Shown: positions 1-13,912, numbered from the stretch's first letter. The stretch: 64,000 nt of DNA from Haliclona indistincta (GCA_964017065.1 OZ024786.1:13733264-13797263), one strand, 5' to 3'. Program-made: numbers and translations. Notes: generated by a model not told the origin, from the sequence alone.

Positions 1-676
1 AGGGCAAAATTGTCTTGCAACTTATTTTCAGTTCTGTCAATCAATGTTTAGGGTCCCATTATCAGCAGACATTCAACTGGGGTCAAAGGTCACAAAATTC
101 ACTCTTTACTATTGTCAGTTCAACCACGTTCAACAGTATTGGCAGAGTTAGCGGACCGTCTCTCCAACCTGATATGTTACAGTAATGGTGACAGCTGCCT
201 GGATTTAAGAGCTTGACATGGCTCATCTCCATGAGCCTTTTAGGATAGGATTATTTTCTGGAAACCATGCCAGGTGAGGGCAGACTCCAACAGATCGAGG
301 CTTGTGCACACCCACCTAGCTGTACCTCAGTGCCATGTGCATGAAGGTGTCTGAAGTTGGTCACTTTACTGTTAATGATGCACTGTACACTGTTGTAGAG
401 AGTGGTGGTCTTGGTGAATAGTTATGAATAGTGATGTAAGCATGTTTGTGTGTATAGCACACAAACTATAAAAACAAGTTTGTGAGTATTGCATGGTCTA
501 CATGTATAAGGAATTTCAAGCATGCATGTGAATATACTTATAATGCAAAATGAATCACATCACCTTATGGACATGTGACAGGAAATTATAATCTATTTTT
601 AAATGCTATGATTTGTTCAAAATCAACCTGCACTTGAAAATTTCCCATTCTGACTGTTATTGCATAGTTGTGGTTC
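1..676 (+). promoter_or_regulatory. Upstream region of gene A
   Basis: No coding sequence is evident. The stretch is homologous to 22880-23499 upstream of gene C, so promoter and gene were duplicated together. The last 26 bases (651-676, TGACTGTTATTGCATA then TTGTGGTTC up to the ATG) recur almost unchanged directly before the ATG of genes B (14209-14235), C, D (reverse) and E (reverse). This shared block is the best candidate for a 5'UTR or core promoter. No TATA box or transcription start can be fixed from sequence alone. Confidence 0.45.
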
Positions 677-3600
677 ATGGCTGAGTCTCAGCTGGATCTA
701 GAGCAGCAGTGTGTGACAGCATTCAAGCAAGGCAACCATGACCAGGCAGTACAACTACTACCACAACTACAGCAACCTGGTGATGTTACTACCGAGTTTG
801 AATTCAATGGCAAAAGCTTACCACCAAATAAAGATGTGACACTTCTCCATCTTGCTGCTTATCATGGCTGGCTAGACATCATCAAGACTATACAGCAACA
901 TATCTCAATGTATGATGTCAGAGACAGTGCAGATTTCACTCCATTGCATTATGCTGCAGCTGCTTCATCAGAGAATTGCTTAGAAATGATAAATTACTTA
1001 ATTAACACATTAGGCTGTGATCCCAATGCTAAAACTTTAAAGAAAAATCTTCCATTACATGTTGCTTGTCATCGTGGTAACTTAGACACAGCTAAATATT
1101 TCATAACAGAACATAACTGTAACCCAAATTTTCAAACTAGCGATGGATGGACACCACTACAGTGGGCTTCACAAAAGGGTCACATGAACATAATCCAGTA
1201 TCTTATAACTGAACTAGGTTGTGACCCAACAATTTCAAACAACTATGGTCTTCTTCCATTACACATTGCTAGTTTTAATGGTCATTTGAATACAGTCAAA
1301 TACCTCATCAGTCAACAGAAATGTGACCCAAACAGTCGAACTAACTGTGGATTTACACCTCTTTACTATGCTTCTGAAAATGGTCACATGGACATCATCC
1401 AATGCCTTATCACTGAACTAGGTTGTGATCCAACAATTTCAGACAACGATGGCTATCTTCCATTACACATTGCTAGTCTTAATGGTCATTTGAATACAGT
1501 CAAATACCTCATCAGTGAACAAAAATGTGACCCAAACAGTCAAACAAAAGATGGATCTACACCACTTTACAGCGCTTCTATAAACGGTCACATGGACATC
1601 ATCCAATACCTTATCACTGAAGTAGGTTGTGATCCAACTATTTCAGACAATGGGTTTCTTCCATTACATGCTGCTAGTTGTAATGGTCATTTGAATACGG
1701 TCAAATATTTCATTAGTGAACAGAAATGTGATCCAAACAGTCAAGGAAAAAAAGGACATACGCCACTTTATAGCGCTTCAGAAAATGGTCACACGGAAAT
1801 CATCCAATACCTTATCACTGAACTAGGTTGTGATCCAACAAGTTTAAACAACAATGGATTTCTTCCATTACACATTGCTAGTTTTAATGGTCATTTGAAT
1901 ACGGTCAAATATTTCATCAGAGAACAGAAATGTGACCCAAACAGTCGATCTAAAAATGGATTTACACCTCTTCACTGTGCTTCTAAAAATGGTCACATGG
2001 ACATCATCCAATATCTTATCACTGAACTAGGTTGTGATCCAACAAGTATAAGCAACAATGGATTTCTTCCATTACACATTGCTAGTTTTAATGGTCATTT
2101 GAATACGGTCAAATATTTCATCAACGAACAGAAATGTGATCCAAACTGTCGATCTAAAAATGGATCTACACCTCTTTACTGTGCTTCTCAAAATGATCAC
2201 ATGGACATCATTCAATACCTTATCACTGAACTAGGTTGTGACCCAACAATTTCAAATAACAATGGTCTACTTCCATTACACATTGCTAGTGTTAATGGTC
2301 ATTTAAATACGGTCAAATATTTAATCTTTAATCATAATTGTGATCCTAATGTTCAAGGTCCACATGGATTTACTCCTCTACATTATGCTTCTCAAGGTGG
2401 TCACACGGACATCATCCAATATTTAATTGCTGAAGTAGGCTGTGACCCATCAACTCCAGATGGTGATGGTGATCATCCTCTGCACAATGCTTGTTGGAAA
2501 GGTCAATTGATTGCTGTCAAATATTTGATCTCAGAGCAAAACTGTGATCCTAATAGTCGAGGTCAACATGGATACACTCCTCTACATTATGCCTCTCAAT
2601 GTGGTCATTTACATATCGTCCAATATCTAATCACTGAACTAGGTTTTGACCCGAAGGTGATTGATAACAATGGTCGAACAATACTTCATTTGGCAGCTAT
2701 TAGGGGCCATGTCCAAATAGTACAATGGCTCTTACGTGATAAAAGAATTGATTTAATGACAAGAGACAAATTGGGCAGTACTATAACAGATTTGGCAAAA
2801 GAAAATTGGAAGTTTCACATGCTTCGTTTTCTTCATTCATTGTTAGAGTCATTCAATAATTACCCAATTCATACATTTGGTAAGACAATTCTTACTGGTA
2901 ATAATAGTGCAGGTAAGATCTATCTGGCTAAAGCGATCAATCAACAAGGAAAGAGTGACATTAAGCAACTTACTTCAGGCGGTTATAAAAAAATATTTCT
3001 TGAGCACAGCGCTGATGCTGGAATAGTACCGTCGCTAATAGAAACTAGTGAATTTGGAAATATGGTGTTATACGACTTGGCAGGACAAGCTGAATACCAT
3101 TCCAGTCACTCTGTTGTCATGGAGACTGTGATGCAGCAGTCACCTGCCACATTCATCAATGTAATAGACCTCAGCAACACAGATGATGAGATATTGCAAC
3201 AACTTCACTACTGGCTCAACTTCATCGAAAATACCACTTGTAAAACTAGTACTAAATCCTGTTTGATAATTGTTGGTAGTTATGATCATGAGCTTAGTCA
3301 TGAACTGGTTCAAAGCAAATCAACTCTTATCAGAAATGAAATGCAAAAAAGATCATATCATCAAGACTACATGGGATATGTTACTATAGACTATCAAGAC
3401 ATTGAATCTGAAGCCAATCAAGAGTTTGTATCACTGCTCTATAAAAGCAATCAATCTATTGTTGCTAGGTTACCTCCAGTGAGCTGTTACTGTCACTTGC
3501 TGTATGCATTTCTAGTAAAATGGAAATGGCTTATGCGTACATGTAATTGTGTACTTGAAGATCTTGTGGGTTCAATACCTGAGATTATTCCAAAAGAAAC

Positions 3601-6600
3601 AGCATTGATTGCTGAGCTTCTTACAACACTCAGTGAAAGAGGATTGATACTTTTTCTTAAAAATCAACCACAATTAGAGAATAGCTGGATAGTGGCGGAC
3701 ATTGAATCAATGTTAAAGACAGTTAAGAAAGATGTCTTGCCAGTTCTTGAAGAATTTAAAGATCATCGTCTTTTGGGCAGCAACACTGGAATTGTACGCT
3801 CTTCCACTCTCAAACAGCTCTTTCCACAGTTTAATATTGAAATGCTTGTTGGCTTTTTGCAGACTCTTGAACTATGCCATTGTGTTAACTTGTCTGGCAA
3901 TTCAACTAACATTCAAAGAATTGAACAATTCTCACTTAGAGAAGATGAAGAAGATAGAAGCCTTTTCTTTCCTTCATTGTTAGATAATTGTCGACCAATT
4001 ATATTTCCTATAAACGAGGATTCTTGTTTTGGTTGGTGTCTGTACTGCAACAAAACAGGAGATCAGTACTTCACTAGTGAATTCCTACATGTTCTTCTCT
4101 TGCGTCTAGCTTACTCATTTCCTATGGCTAGTAGCAATAGCACAAAGCACTCACAAATTAAATGCACTGTATGGACAAATGGCATTTATTGGGACAATGT
4201 AGATGAAATCAACACTTCAGTGGAACTCATTGATCACAACCAATGTGTAATGGTGGTCATATCACATAATAACAGCAGACCAGTAGAGTTCTGTAAGCAT
4301 CGCAGTGCAGTGATCAGACTTGTGCTAGACCTAAAGCAACAACTCTGTCCTGATGTACAGACGGCTGAGTATCTCACCTCACACCGCTTTCATCTCAGAA
4401 AATCTGAGAGTGTCTGCCTACCATTAAAGAGTGACCTTCTTCCAATAGAGAATGTTGCTATTTCAATGTTACAGAGAAATCGCTTCATATTTGCCAGCTC
4501 TGATATTATCAGTGAATTTCGTACCAAAGATGCATTAAAGTCTGAGCCATATTATCAACTGAGTCCCTCTTCTGTGTGTGAGCTGATGGACAGCAGTAAA
4601 GCTGATGAGCATGTCTCTCAAACACTCCTTGATGAGGTGGAGAGAATCTGTCAAATAAAACAATTGAAACAACCTAGTCATTCACGCCTGAGAAAGATTG
4701 TTGATGAAATGAGCATTTATGGTGGAAAAAATCCTATTGTGAGTAAATTCAAAATAATTATACATTATTATGTTTATTGTTTATTACAGGAAATCGGAAA
4801 TGTTGACATCGCCAATTTACTTACAAATTGTGATCAAGAACCTACTGCTGATGACTATGGTAATTGTATAAATTGCAATGGTACAATATATTGTGTGCAA
4901 TTATATTTTGTTAATAGAAACTAACGCCAATTCAGAAGAACATCTTTCCTTAACAGATGATCCTACTATGTCAGAAAGTATGTAGGGTTTGACTATTATT
5001 AAGCCTCTTTGATATAAAATTAAATAGGTGCATATGCTAGCGGTGCACGGTCTGCCAACTCAGAATTGAATGACAGTGACAAGCTGAAAGAAGAAGTATT
5101 GAAGCTTAAAGAAACTTCAGATACAGAAATATCCAGACTGCAGACTGAATTGGAATCTGCTCGACAGGAAATATCAGTATTAAAGGAATTCCAGAATAAG
5201 AAACTGAAGGGTATGTACAGTAATTCTCATACAGCAAAATCACGTATGCAATATTAACCATAAATGAATGCATAACTATTCATGTATGAGTATAGCTATA
5301 CAACAACTAATCATTTTTTACATTGTTAGGTCATTCACAATCTGACTCAACCAAGAGACACATTGCTATACAAACGAGCTACTTAGATATTGCACCAAGT
5401 AAGCAAGAATTGTCATTTGTATTAGATTTTGACACTTGACTTGTTAGAGCTAAGAGGTGTTGAGGTGTGTGGAGAGATTGTGTTTGAAGTGATCAGTGAC
5501 AATTTACCACAGAAGCTGGTATGGCCTGGCTATGGGTTCTTCATAGAGATTCCTGCTGGAGCCCTTCCTCCTGGAGTGACCGCTAGTATTTCTGTTAAGG
5601 CAATCAGTAGAGGAAAGTTCAGTCTTCCTGAGAACAGTGAGCTGATCAGTGCAGTTTACGGGATATCATGCAGTGAAGTGTTCTTAAAAGATGTGTCTCT
5701 CAACATTCAGCACTGTGCAGTTATTTCTAATGATAGCAATTTTAGGTTTATTATTGCCAGAAGCTCTCAAAATCCACCATATGAAGTAGTTCAAGAAGAT
5801 GGTGTGTTCAGCAGCCATACACAATATGCAACTATCCGGCGTAAAAGATTCTGTTTGGTTGGAGTAATTGCACCAACTAATACAGACAAGTACTATGTTG
5901 CTCTTAAGTTCTACAAGCCCATCACTCATTCAGTCAACATGAGCCTTCGCTTTGTGGTTTTAACTAATCTTCTGGTTAAAATTAATGAGGTAACAATTAT
6001 TAAGAATGTCTTCATGGACGCATTATAATTATTTTTACAGTATAAGACACAAATGAGCAATGAGCAGTGGACAGAGGATGATGACCCGCAAATCATTAAA
6101 TTTAAAGAAGATTGCATCACTCTTGAAATACCAAGAAACCCATCATTGGTAGTAGACAACTGGAAAATTGTTCCACGATCACCTCTTAAGGTATCATTGC
6201 ATGAAATCAAACTAGTCAAGGATGCATGCTATTAGGGAGGCACGGTAGTGACTCCCTATGTAGGGATGAACGAGAAAACAAGATGGCGGCTACATACAAT
6301 GTATTAGCGTTCAAACGCTGATATTTCGCCTTGTGATGAATTTTAAACGTCAAAAGACACTTAGATCTGCTCTCTGGCGTTGCCCCATCTTACAGTAACA
6401 AGGAGATCGCTCGAAATTGTTACTAAAGTGGCGAACCTGGAAACGGTGAAAATCGAGTTTTCGTCATCTTCGTTTTCATCTTCTTCTTTCTTCAGCGCGC
6501 CTAGCGCCTTTACGCGAGCAGTGCCGAGACTAAAACACCCACGAACAGTCGAGAAATTCTCCTGGCAGGTGCCTTTTGAACTTTGTTTTTAGCGAAACGG

Positions 6601-8185
6601 CGATATAAATTCCGAGATTTCTCGATCGTTATCCATTGTCAGCTAAGTGTTATACGGCATTATTGTGATTGCGCAATACACACGTGACCAAGCAGTGCTT
6701 AGCGCACGTGACCAGCTTTAGTATCGCCGCGCCGTATCAATCACGGAGAACACATAATTTATTTGTCTGGAGTCTTTGAAGAACGGTAGGCTCGTGTAGG
6801 ATCACTATTCTGCGCTTACCAGATTATTATAACCTCCATATAGGTCTACAAACATGTGTGGATGTGGGCGGGGCTCGTATGCACTGCATGTATGCGTAGG
6901 CGAGCTGATATGTAACAATTAATTTTTAGCTGTAATAATTATAAGGAAAAGCCATCAACAACAGGAAAAAGTAAACTAATGGTGGAAACAAAGACGGCTC
7001 AGTACATGCATGATATTGAACTGCACTTTACTGAAAAAGAAAAAAGGACACAAACAAGAAAATTAAAAAGATTTCTATCGAAATCAAAAGGATGTAGTGA
7101 TGAAGAAATCTACTACTGGTCCACAATGTAAACCAACAAGGAACAAGCATGGAATGGTAACACGATTGACTTGCTAACAGACCATAGATCCCTACATCAG
7201 TGGCTGTACATGTACATAAGATCAATATTTTTGTCACAAGCTGAATTCAATTAAATGCACATCATGTGTCAGTCAACAGCAACTAGCTGAACTACCTATA
7301 GTCAGTCACAGCAGTCACGGATGTAGGGATCTACGGTCTGTTAGCAAGTCAATCGTGTTACCATTCCATGCTTGTTCCTTGTTGGTTTACATTGTGGACC
7401 AGTAGTAGATTTCTTCATCACTACATCCTTTTGATTTCGATAGAAATCTTTTTAATTTTCTTGTAATATTAATAGCTAGCATGTTTCACTGTTTCAGTGG
7501 TGCATGCGTAATGAAATCCAATTTTTATCATACATGCATGATGAGTCTATTAATTAAGTTGATTTGTATACTTACATAGATTAAAAAAACTTCAATTGAT
7601 GATTATGAAGTGGAAGAGGATAAATTGGAAAACACATCTAGAGCATTGTTTATGAAAGTAATAGCTCCTTGCTGCAATATTCAGTTACAATGGATTGGAC
7701 CACCTGGCTCAGAACTGCAGTCACTGTTTCATGATGTAGCGATCTCCGGAACTGATGACCCTGAGTGTTTCTTCACTATCTCCTACTATCCAGTTCAATA
7801 CAGTACAGGTGCAGTTAAAGATGAGCAGGCAACAAGCAAACAACCAGCTGCAGTATTGGATACATCTCTTATTCAAAAACTGGTATAGCTATGTAATAAT
7901 ACTATAATACATTAATTATCATGTATACTTTAGTCTTTAAAAACACTTGTATATGAACTTCGAGATGTTACTGAATGGAGACAGCTTGGAATTCAGCTTT
8001 GTCTTCCAAAAGCTATACTAGATGAAGTTGAAATGAATAACCATGATGTTGCAAATAGGAAGAGCAGTATGTTGAATCGATGGCTGGAAATCAATCCTGA
8101 AGCATCATGGAAAGATATAGTATCAGCATTGAAAGATATGCATAAAAATACTGTTGCTAAAACCATCGAGGAAAAGTATTGTTGA
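677..8185 (+). CDS. Gene A: ANK-ROC-COR-coiled coil-ZU5-UPA-Death protein
   Basis: Nine exons: 677-4738, 4790-4859, 4918-4977, 5028-5210, 5330-5398, 5448-5989, 6041-6190, 7580-7882, 7934-8185. They sum to 5691 nt (1896 residues) with consistent phases. The ATG at 677 is chosen because an open frame further 5' has only TTG. Domains: N-terminal family module 1-50; about 20 ANK repeats (to about 720); ROC GTPase with P-loop GNNSAGKI at 741-748 and G3 motif DLAGQ at 800; COR winged helix about 960-1140 (FFPSLL, FLHVLLLR); coiled coil about 1405-1455; ZU5 about 1485-1600 (YGFFIEIPAGALPPGV); UPA to about 1812; Death domain 1814-1896. In known families ROC-COR is a dimerising GTPase switch, and ZU5-UPA-Death is the autoinhibitory or signalling unit of UNC5 and PIDD. 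The Walker A Ser/Thr is Ile here, so nucleotide binding is doubtful. Intron 7 contains a 1.2-kb repeat. This is the most complete copy in the cluster. Confidence 0.85.
6232..7463 (+). mobile_element. R1 repeat copy 1 inside intron 7 of gene A
   Basis: Starts TTAGGGAGGCACGGTAGTG followed by its own complement (a terminal hairpin) and ends in a large palindrome: arms near 7062-7210 and 7315-7463 are inverted copies. The same 1.25-kb layout recurs at 56793-58046, 12600-13848 (reverse) and 59595-63905 (reverse, interrupted). No transposase is visible, so it is a non-autonomous element of unknown superfamily. It lies wholly between the splice sites at 6191 and 7579, so gene A is not disrupted. Confidence 0.7.
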
Positions 8186-8520
8186 GGTAACAAGAGGACG
8201 ACAATGGTAATGTAATTGCAATAAGATATAATTATTATTGCATATTTATTCCCTTTTGTAGAAGATCTTGATATCTTGAGAGCATCTAAACTTATAACAA
8301 GCAGATGAAATACACAAGTCATGGTATTACATTCGTTGTTATTTCAGAACACTTATACCTACATGTACCATAATGGATCACTTCAAAATAACTGCACCAG
8401 AATACCCTGTGAGTATCACGTTACATGATAATGCTGAACTACAAAATGTATTATGATTTTCATAGACCGGCATTTGGAAATTCTCTCATGGACAATTGTT
8501 AGGACATCATAATTATGATT
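8186..8520 (+). other. Spliced 3'UTR exons of gene A
   Basis: A splice donor (G then gtaaca) lies one base after the TGA. An exon at 8348-8408 follows, bounded by a cag acceptor and a gtgagt donor, and a last exon starts at 8466 after atag with ACCGGC. Equivalent exons with the same splice borders are present after genes B (about 19658-19716 and 19776 onward) and E, and the ACCGGC exon also after C (30194) and F. No open frame continues through them, so they read as 3'UTR. Confidence 0.5.
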
Positions 8521-8778
8521 GTATTATTATTGAGAAATTTTTAAAAAGAGTGGTTTGTTACAATAGAATGTGGAATAATGATCACACATGTTCTGATGAG
8601 TCGACTAGTTCTCTTAGTTCACAGTAGAGTCGCTGCATCTTAGTGCTACTAGCAATGAGAGAGAGGAACTGCTTAGCAAGATCTGAATGCTGTAGCCGTG
8701 GAACACAACGCTGCTGCTGCTGTCTAACAATTCATACATGTACAAATTATTCTAGCATGTATTACCATGGTGGTACTG
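8521..8778. other. Conserved 3' flank of gene A
   Basis: No gene is seen. The block around 8595-8720 (GATGAGTCGACTAGTTCTC through a GCTGCTGCTG run) recurs after gene B (19908-20035) and, reversed, after gene E (50415-50550). It marks the common end of the duplicated ZU5-type gene unit. Confidence 0.5.
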
Positions 8779-9096
8779 CAGGCGCGTGTCTAGAAATGAG
8801 GAAAGAGAGGTGCGCGCGAAGCGCGCCCGAAAAATCTAATTAATATTCATGATATTCATTAATTTGCGTCATTTTCGTCATTACTATCATGGCGCACTGG
8901 ATTTGTTCTTCGCTAGAACTAATGGAAAACGGCCTAAACCACCTTAGAATGGAATATTGGCAGCTGATAAGTTTGTTGCAATAACAGTTGTGATAAATTT
9001 ATAGCCACAGTGTACTTTAATGCAATGAATAATTTAAAACTTCAATGCTGAGGGGGGTGCTAGAGCACCCGGAGCCCTATCGTGGACACGCGCCTG
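8779..9096. mobile_element. hAT-like MITE
   Basis: Terminal inverted repeats CAGGCGCGTGTC and GACACGCGCCTG bound about 318 bp with no ORF. The left part (GCGCGC-rich stretch, then TAATTAATATTCATGA) resembles the inverted right part of the intron-like element at 16414-16907, so the two are related families. No clean target duplication was found. Confidence 0.55.
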
Positions 9097-10133
<1,037 letters not shown>

Positions 10134-10391
10134 AGGGAGACACGGTAGTGTCTCCCTATGTAGGGTTGAACGAGAAAACAAGATGGCGGCTACATACAAT
10201 GTATTAGCGTTCAAACGCTGATATTTCGCCTGGTCATGACTGAATTCTATACGACCAAAATGAAGACACTTAAATCCGATCTGCTCTCTGGCGTTGCCCC
10301 ATCCTACAGTAGCAAGGAGATTGCTCGAAGTTGTTACTAAAGTGACGAACCTGGAAACGGTGAAAATCGTGTTTCGTCATCTTCGTTTTCT

Positions 10392-10475
<84 letters not shown>

Positions 10476-10478
10476 TTT

Positions 10479-10511
<33 letters not shown>

Positions 10512-12600
10512 AGCGCGCCTAGCGCCTTTACGCGAGCAATGCCGAGACCAAAACACCCACGAACAGTCGTGAAATTCTCCTGGCAGGTGCCTTTTGAACT
10601 TAGTTTTTAGCGAAACGTCGATATAAATTCCGCGATTTCTCGATCGTGATCCATTGTCAGCTAAGTGTTAGACGCCATTGAGCAATACGCACGTGACCAA
10701 GCAGTGGTTAGCGCACGTGACCAAGCACTAGCTTGAGCATCGCCGCGCGCCTTACATGTATTTGTCTGGAGTCTTCGAAGAACGGTAAGCTCGTATAGGA
10801 TCACCATTCTGCGCTTGCCAGATAATTACAACCGCCGTACATGTCTACAAACAATTGTGGGTGGTGCTCGTATCCACTGCATGCATGCATAGATAGTACA
10901 CATAACGGGATTGGTGACTCCCGTAAATTATCACTGTTTTTACGGCACATCCGCGTTACAGCGCCGCGTTTGCGCCTGCATATTAAGTAGAATAGCTATG
11001 GCGGTACGGTGAGTACAAATGCAGTTCCTGTTCGTGTAAAAGAGACACAAACTCAGCGGCAAGGTACATGATACTAAGATACTGCTGTAATTGTATCTCT
11101 TTAATATAGTTCTACTGTCTGTTGTTGAAGCGGTCATCAGCGGCGAGAAGTCTAAGATACCCAGCAGAACTGCTACTGAGTATCACTCTTGCTATTACAC
11201 ACTCAGTACATACAACTCTATGCATAGTTAAAGTTGAATAATAAGAAAGTAAATTTGAAAGAATCATCAGCAACTGGTCTAGTCTGCATGCTGTACTAGT
11301 ACCACTGATGATCAAGCTAGCTAACTCAGTACAACATGGTCAACTAGTTGACTAAGGTGAATGAGAGCTGTTGGCTGCTGTGAGTGAGGGTTGGCTGTTA
11401 GTATTGAAACAGCCAGCTGAAATGACTTTGACTTTTGGTACTTTTCAACTGCCTTCTTCCCATTGTCTAAAAATAGCAACAATTATATCTTCATGTGAAC
11501 CCTCTGATCTTTATTTCAGAGCTACGTAAGACATTTAATGGCATAATATAGACCTATCACTAGTATTTGGTTCAAAAATATATTGACTAAAATTATTTGC
11601 TTCACCAAAATAGGTACAGGAAATCTGCAACTAAATCAATCATTTTCCTACATTGATTACTTTATTTTTTAACAATAAATTCAAGCACAAAGAAGAAAAG
11701 TGGCTAAAGGCATACAACAACTCCTTCTCTGTCATTTTTTTCTATTCAGTTGTAGAAAGCTTATGTTTGTGCGTGTATATAGGTACAGAAAATTCTGCAC
11801 TGAAGAGACGCACATTCCAGGTCGATCAAACCCGAGATTTGTGCATAATAATAACAGTTTGGTTAGATAAAACAACTATCTTTAGTTAGACCACTTCTCA
11901 ATCTGTAAATTTACACTGTGTAGCGCAGCTTACCTTCTACAAGCACTTGTAAGTAGTCTTGTTTTTACAGCTGACTAGCCATTCCTTGCCGTTGTCAGCT
12001 GCAACCATGCGGCCAAATATTGTAACGCGGATGCGCCGCGCAGAATTGTATTACGTGAATTGTAGTCACCAATCCCGTTATGTGTACTATCTATGATGCA
12101 TGTGTAGGCGAGCTGATATGTACAGCATAACAATTATTATTAGCTACAAGTTTAAAATTCTTAATAACAAAGAAAAGCCACCAACAACAGGAAAACTAAA
12201 CCAATGGTGGAAACAAAGACAGCTCAGTACGTGCATGATATTGAACTGCACTTCGCTGAAAAAGAAAAAAAAGGACACAAACAAGAAAATTAAAAAGATT
12301 TCTATCGAAATCAAAAGGATGTAGGGTTGTGAAATCTACCACTGGTCCACAATGTAAACTAACAAGGAACAAGCATGGAATGGTAACACGATTGACTTGC
12401 TAACAGACCATAGATCCCTACATCAGTGGCTGTACATAAGATCAATATTTTGTCACAAGCTGAATGCACGTTAGGTGTCAGTCAACAGCAACTAGCTGAA
12501 CTAGCTATAACCAACCACAGCAGCCACTGATGTAGGGATCTATGGTCTGTTAGCAAGTCAATCGTGTTACCATTCCATGCTTGTTCCTTGTTAGTTTACA
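10134..12600 (+). mobile_element. R1 repeat copy 2, with internal TTTC array and nested element
   Basis: Begins with the R1 terminal hairpin (TAGGGAGACAC, GGTA, GTGTCTCCCTA). It carries a (TTTC)n expansion at about 10393-10511 where other copies have only a short TTTC run. A second element interrupts it at about 10890-12092. It resumes at GCATGTGTAGGCGAG and ends in a partial palindrome near 12600, where it abuts an inverted R1 copy. Confidence 0.6.
10890..12092. mobile_element. Nested ~1.2-kb TIR element
   Basis: Both ends carry AGATAGTACACATAACGGG continuing ATTGGTGACT, as inverted repeats. On either side the R1 sequence resumes with a repeated ATGCAT-type flank, consistent with insertion into R1. 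No transposase ORF is visible, so it is a non-autonomous DNA transposon of unassigned superfamily. Confidence 0.55.
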
Positions 12601-13848
12601 AGAAATTAAAAAGATTTCTATCGAAATCAAAAGGATGTAGTGATGAAGAAATCTACCACTGGTTCACAATGTAAACCAACAAGGAACAAGCATAGAATGG
12701 TAACACGATTGACTTGCTAACAGACCATAGATCCCTACATCAGTGGCTGCTGTGGCCAGACTATAGCTAGTTAAGCTATTTACTGTTGACTGACACTTTG
12801 AATAGAATTCAGCTTGTGACAAAATATTGATCTTATGTACAGCCACTGATGTAGGGATCTATGGTCTGTTAGCAAGTCAATCGTGTTACCATTCTATGCT
12901 TGTTCCTTGTTGGTTTACATTGTGAACCAGTGGTAGATTTCTTCATCACTACATCCTTTTGATTTCGATAGAAATCTTTTTAATTTCTTGTTTGTGTCCT
13001 TTTTTCTTTTTAGTGAAGTGCAGTTCAATATCATGCATGTACGGAGAAGTCTTTGCTTCCGCCATTATTTTAGTATTCCTGTTGTTGATGGCTTTTCTTA
13101 AACTTGTAGCTAAAATTGTTAAGCTGTACGTATCAGGTCTGCCTGGTCGCCTACGCATGCATATGCAGTGCATACGAGCCCCGCCCACACTTGTTTGTAG
13201 ACCTATACGGCGGTTATAATTATCTGGCAAGTGCAGAATGGCGATCCTACACGAGCTTACCGTTCTTCGAAGACTCCAGACAAATGCCGGGTGTGTGTTC
13301 TCCGTGAAAGTGATCCACACGGCGCAGCGATACTTTAGCTGCTTGGTCACGTGCGCTACCCATTGCTTGGTCACGTGCGTATTGCGCAATCACAATAATG
13401 GCGTCTAACACTAAGCTGACAATGGATCACGATCGAGAAATCGCGAAACTTAGATCACCGTTACGCTAAAAACAAAGCTCAAAAGGCACATGCCAGGAGA
13501 ATTTCACGACTGTTCGTGGATGTTTTGGTCTCAGCACTGCTCGCGTAAAGGCGCTAGGCGAGTTGAAGAAAGAAAGAAGAAAGAAAGAAAGAAAGAAGAA
13601 AACGAAGATGACGAAACTCGATTTTCACCGTTTCCAGGTTCGTCACTTTAGTAACAATTTCGAGCAATCTCCTTGCTACTGTAAGATGGGGCAACGCCAG
13701 AGAGCAGATCTAAGTGTCTAAAGACGTATACAATTCAACACCAGGCGAAATATCAGCGTTTGAACGCTAATACATTGTATGTAGCCGCCATCTTGTTTTC
13801 TCGTTCATCCCTACATAGGGAGTCACTACCGTGCCTCCCTAATATTGT
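12600..13848 (-). mobile_element. R1 repeat copy 3 (inverted)
   Basis: Mirror image of the 6232 and 56793 copies: palindrome arms at about 12600-12745 and 12838-12990, then the R1 body in reverse, ending CACTACCGTGCCTCCCTAAT. The body carries CACGTG boxes about 20 bp apart and an AAGATGGCGGC motif. A fragment of the palindrome arm follows at 13850-13912. Confidence 0.65.
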
Positions 13849-13912
13849 GGACCAGTGGTAGATTTCACAACCCTACATCCTTTTGATTTCGATAGAAATC
13901 TTTTTAATTTTC

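Noticed and set aside
668..676. Start of gene A nine bases upstream (Met-Trp-Phe-Met)
   Set aside because: The upstream codon is TTG; the first ATG is at 677, and the paralogues B, C, D and E have the same arrangement.
4739..4924. Read-through C-terminus of gene A exon 1
   Set aside because: The 51-nt intron 4739-4789 is in frame and stop-free by chance; its gtgagt and ttacag borders match the exon end of gene F, and the spliced frame continues into conserved exons.
8585..8660. CTGATGAG motif suggesting a hammerhead ribozyme, repeated after genes A, B and E
   Set aside because: No GAAA core partner or three-stem layout could be found; conservation follows from duplication of the gene 3' flanks.
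12949..13389. R1-internal frame with a peptide like FVWSLRRTVSSCRIAILHLPD, also at 57218-57487 and 63148-63390
   Set aside because: Shared only because the copies are the same repeat; short, with frame breaks between copies and no recognised domain.
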